DNA of 6,396 nucleotides from Ignavibacteria bacterium (GTDB lineage: Bacteria > Bacteroidota > Ignavibacteria > UBA10030 > SZUA-254). The notes under the pieces are model-generated. The model was not told the DNA's origin and ran no database searches. It was given only the letters and a program-made list of their open reading frames with translations. This document shows, in pieces, positions 6,311 to 6,396 of this stretch (positions are counted from its first letter, which is position 1; each line of letters starts with the position of its first letter). Both the position numbers and the translations under genes were made by a program. The DNA lies in the NCBI GenBank assembly GCA_005877655.1, contig VBOC01000218.1, positions 4,034 through 10,429 of the forward strand, given 5' to 3'.

Positions 6311-6396
6311 AAAATATCCTGCTGATATTGCGGTTAACCCGACCCTGCCCGGAAATGGGAAACGGTCGGCGATTTCAAACTGATAAACTTTCTACG
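6311..6396 (-). promoter_or_regulatory. argF 5' leader with two inverted repeats
   Basis: These 86 bp precede argF. The distal element is CCGACC (6339-6344) and GGTCGG (6364-6369), a perfect 6-bp outer stem, with an inner CCC/GGG pairing (6348-6350 with 6357-6359). The proximal one is AATATC-CTGCT-GATATT (6313-6329), whose arm and loop contain the argF Shine-Dalgarno (AGGA, 6317-6320). No T-tract follows either, so neither is a standard terminator. No good sigma-70 -35/-10 pair and no consensus ARG box are visible. One frame at the right edge ends with TGA at 6377-6375 (six codons, VESLSV) and another with TAA at 6336-6334; either could be the tail of an upstream gene, which cannot be decided from so little sequence. 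Confidence 0.35.

Noticed and set aside
1..6396. CRISPR array, tRNA/rRNA, insertion sequence, toxin-antitoxin or defence genes
   Set aside because: No spaced direct repeats, cloverleaf, transposase motifs or terminal inverted repeats were seen; nearly all of the window is accounted for by housekeeping genes.

Overview
This is an ordinary bacterial chromosomal segment. It holds a molybdate-uptake gene pair on the + strand, a four-gene arginine-biosynthesis operon on the - strand, and the truncated start of an outer-membrane-type protein gene at the left edge. The organism is most likely a Gram-negative of the Bacteroidota/Chlorobi/Ignavibacteria side of the FCB group. This rests on the left-edge protein, whose secreted N-terminus looks like the PorV/PorQ (UPF0164) barrel family, and on the compact argF-argR-argG-argH order, which I recall from Chlorobi relatives. 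Purine-rich Shine-Dalgarno sequences precede several genes, which is less typical of classical Bacteroidetes. The lineage is an inference; there is no rRNA or marker gene here.

Layout, left to right. 1-209 (-): first 69 codons of a secreted, PorV-like protein, starting at GTG behind a clear GGAGG. 210-472: the gap before modA, with a 16-bp palindrome and a - strand reading frame (206-451) that runs into the PorV-like start with a GTGA overlap but carries one in-frame TGA; it is either a decayed small gene or chance. 473-1297 (+): modA, the periplasmic molybdate-binding protein. 1294-2142 (+): modB, the membrane permease, overlapping modA by 4 bp. No modC (ATPase) follows. 2143-2258: short gap between converging genes. 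2259-6310 (-): argH, argG, argR and argF, read in the order argF, argR, argG, argH, with junctions of +6, -4 and +12 bp. 6311-6396: argF leader with two inverted repeats.

How they work together. ArgF makes citrulline from ornithine and carbamoyl phosphate, ArgG joins citrulline with aspartate, and ArgH releases arginine and fumarate. ArgR is the arginine-sensing repressor expected to control this same operon. ArgF is a true ornithine carbamoyltransferase (HCLPAHRGEE and SMG motifs), not the acetyl/succinyl-ornithine type of Bacteroides. The earlier steps (argC, argJ/argE, argB, argD) would lie upstream, beyond the right edge. ModA and ModB need an ATPase encoded elsewhere.

I found no convincing undescribed system. 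The best leads are the interrupted small frame upstream of the PorV-like gene, the missing modC, and the structured argF leader.
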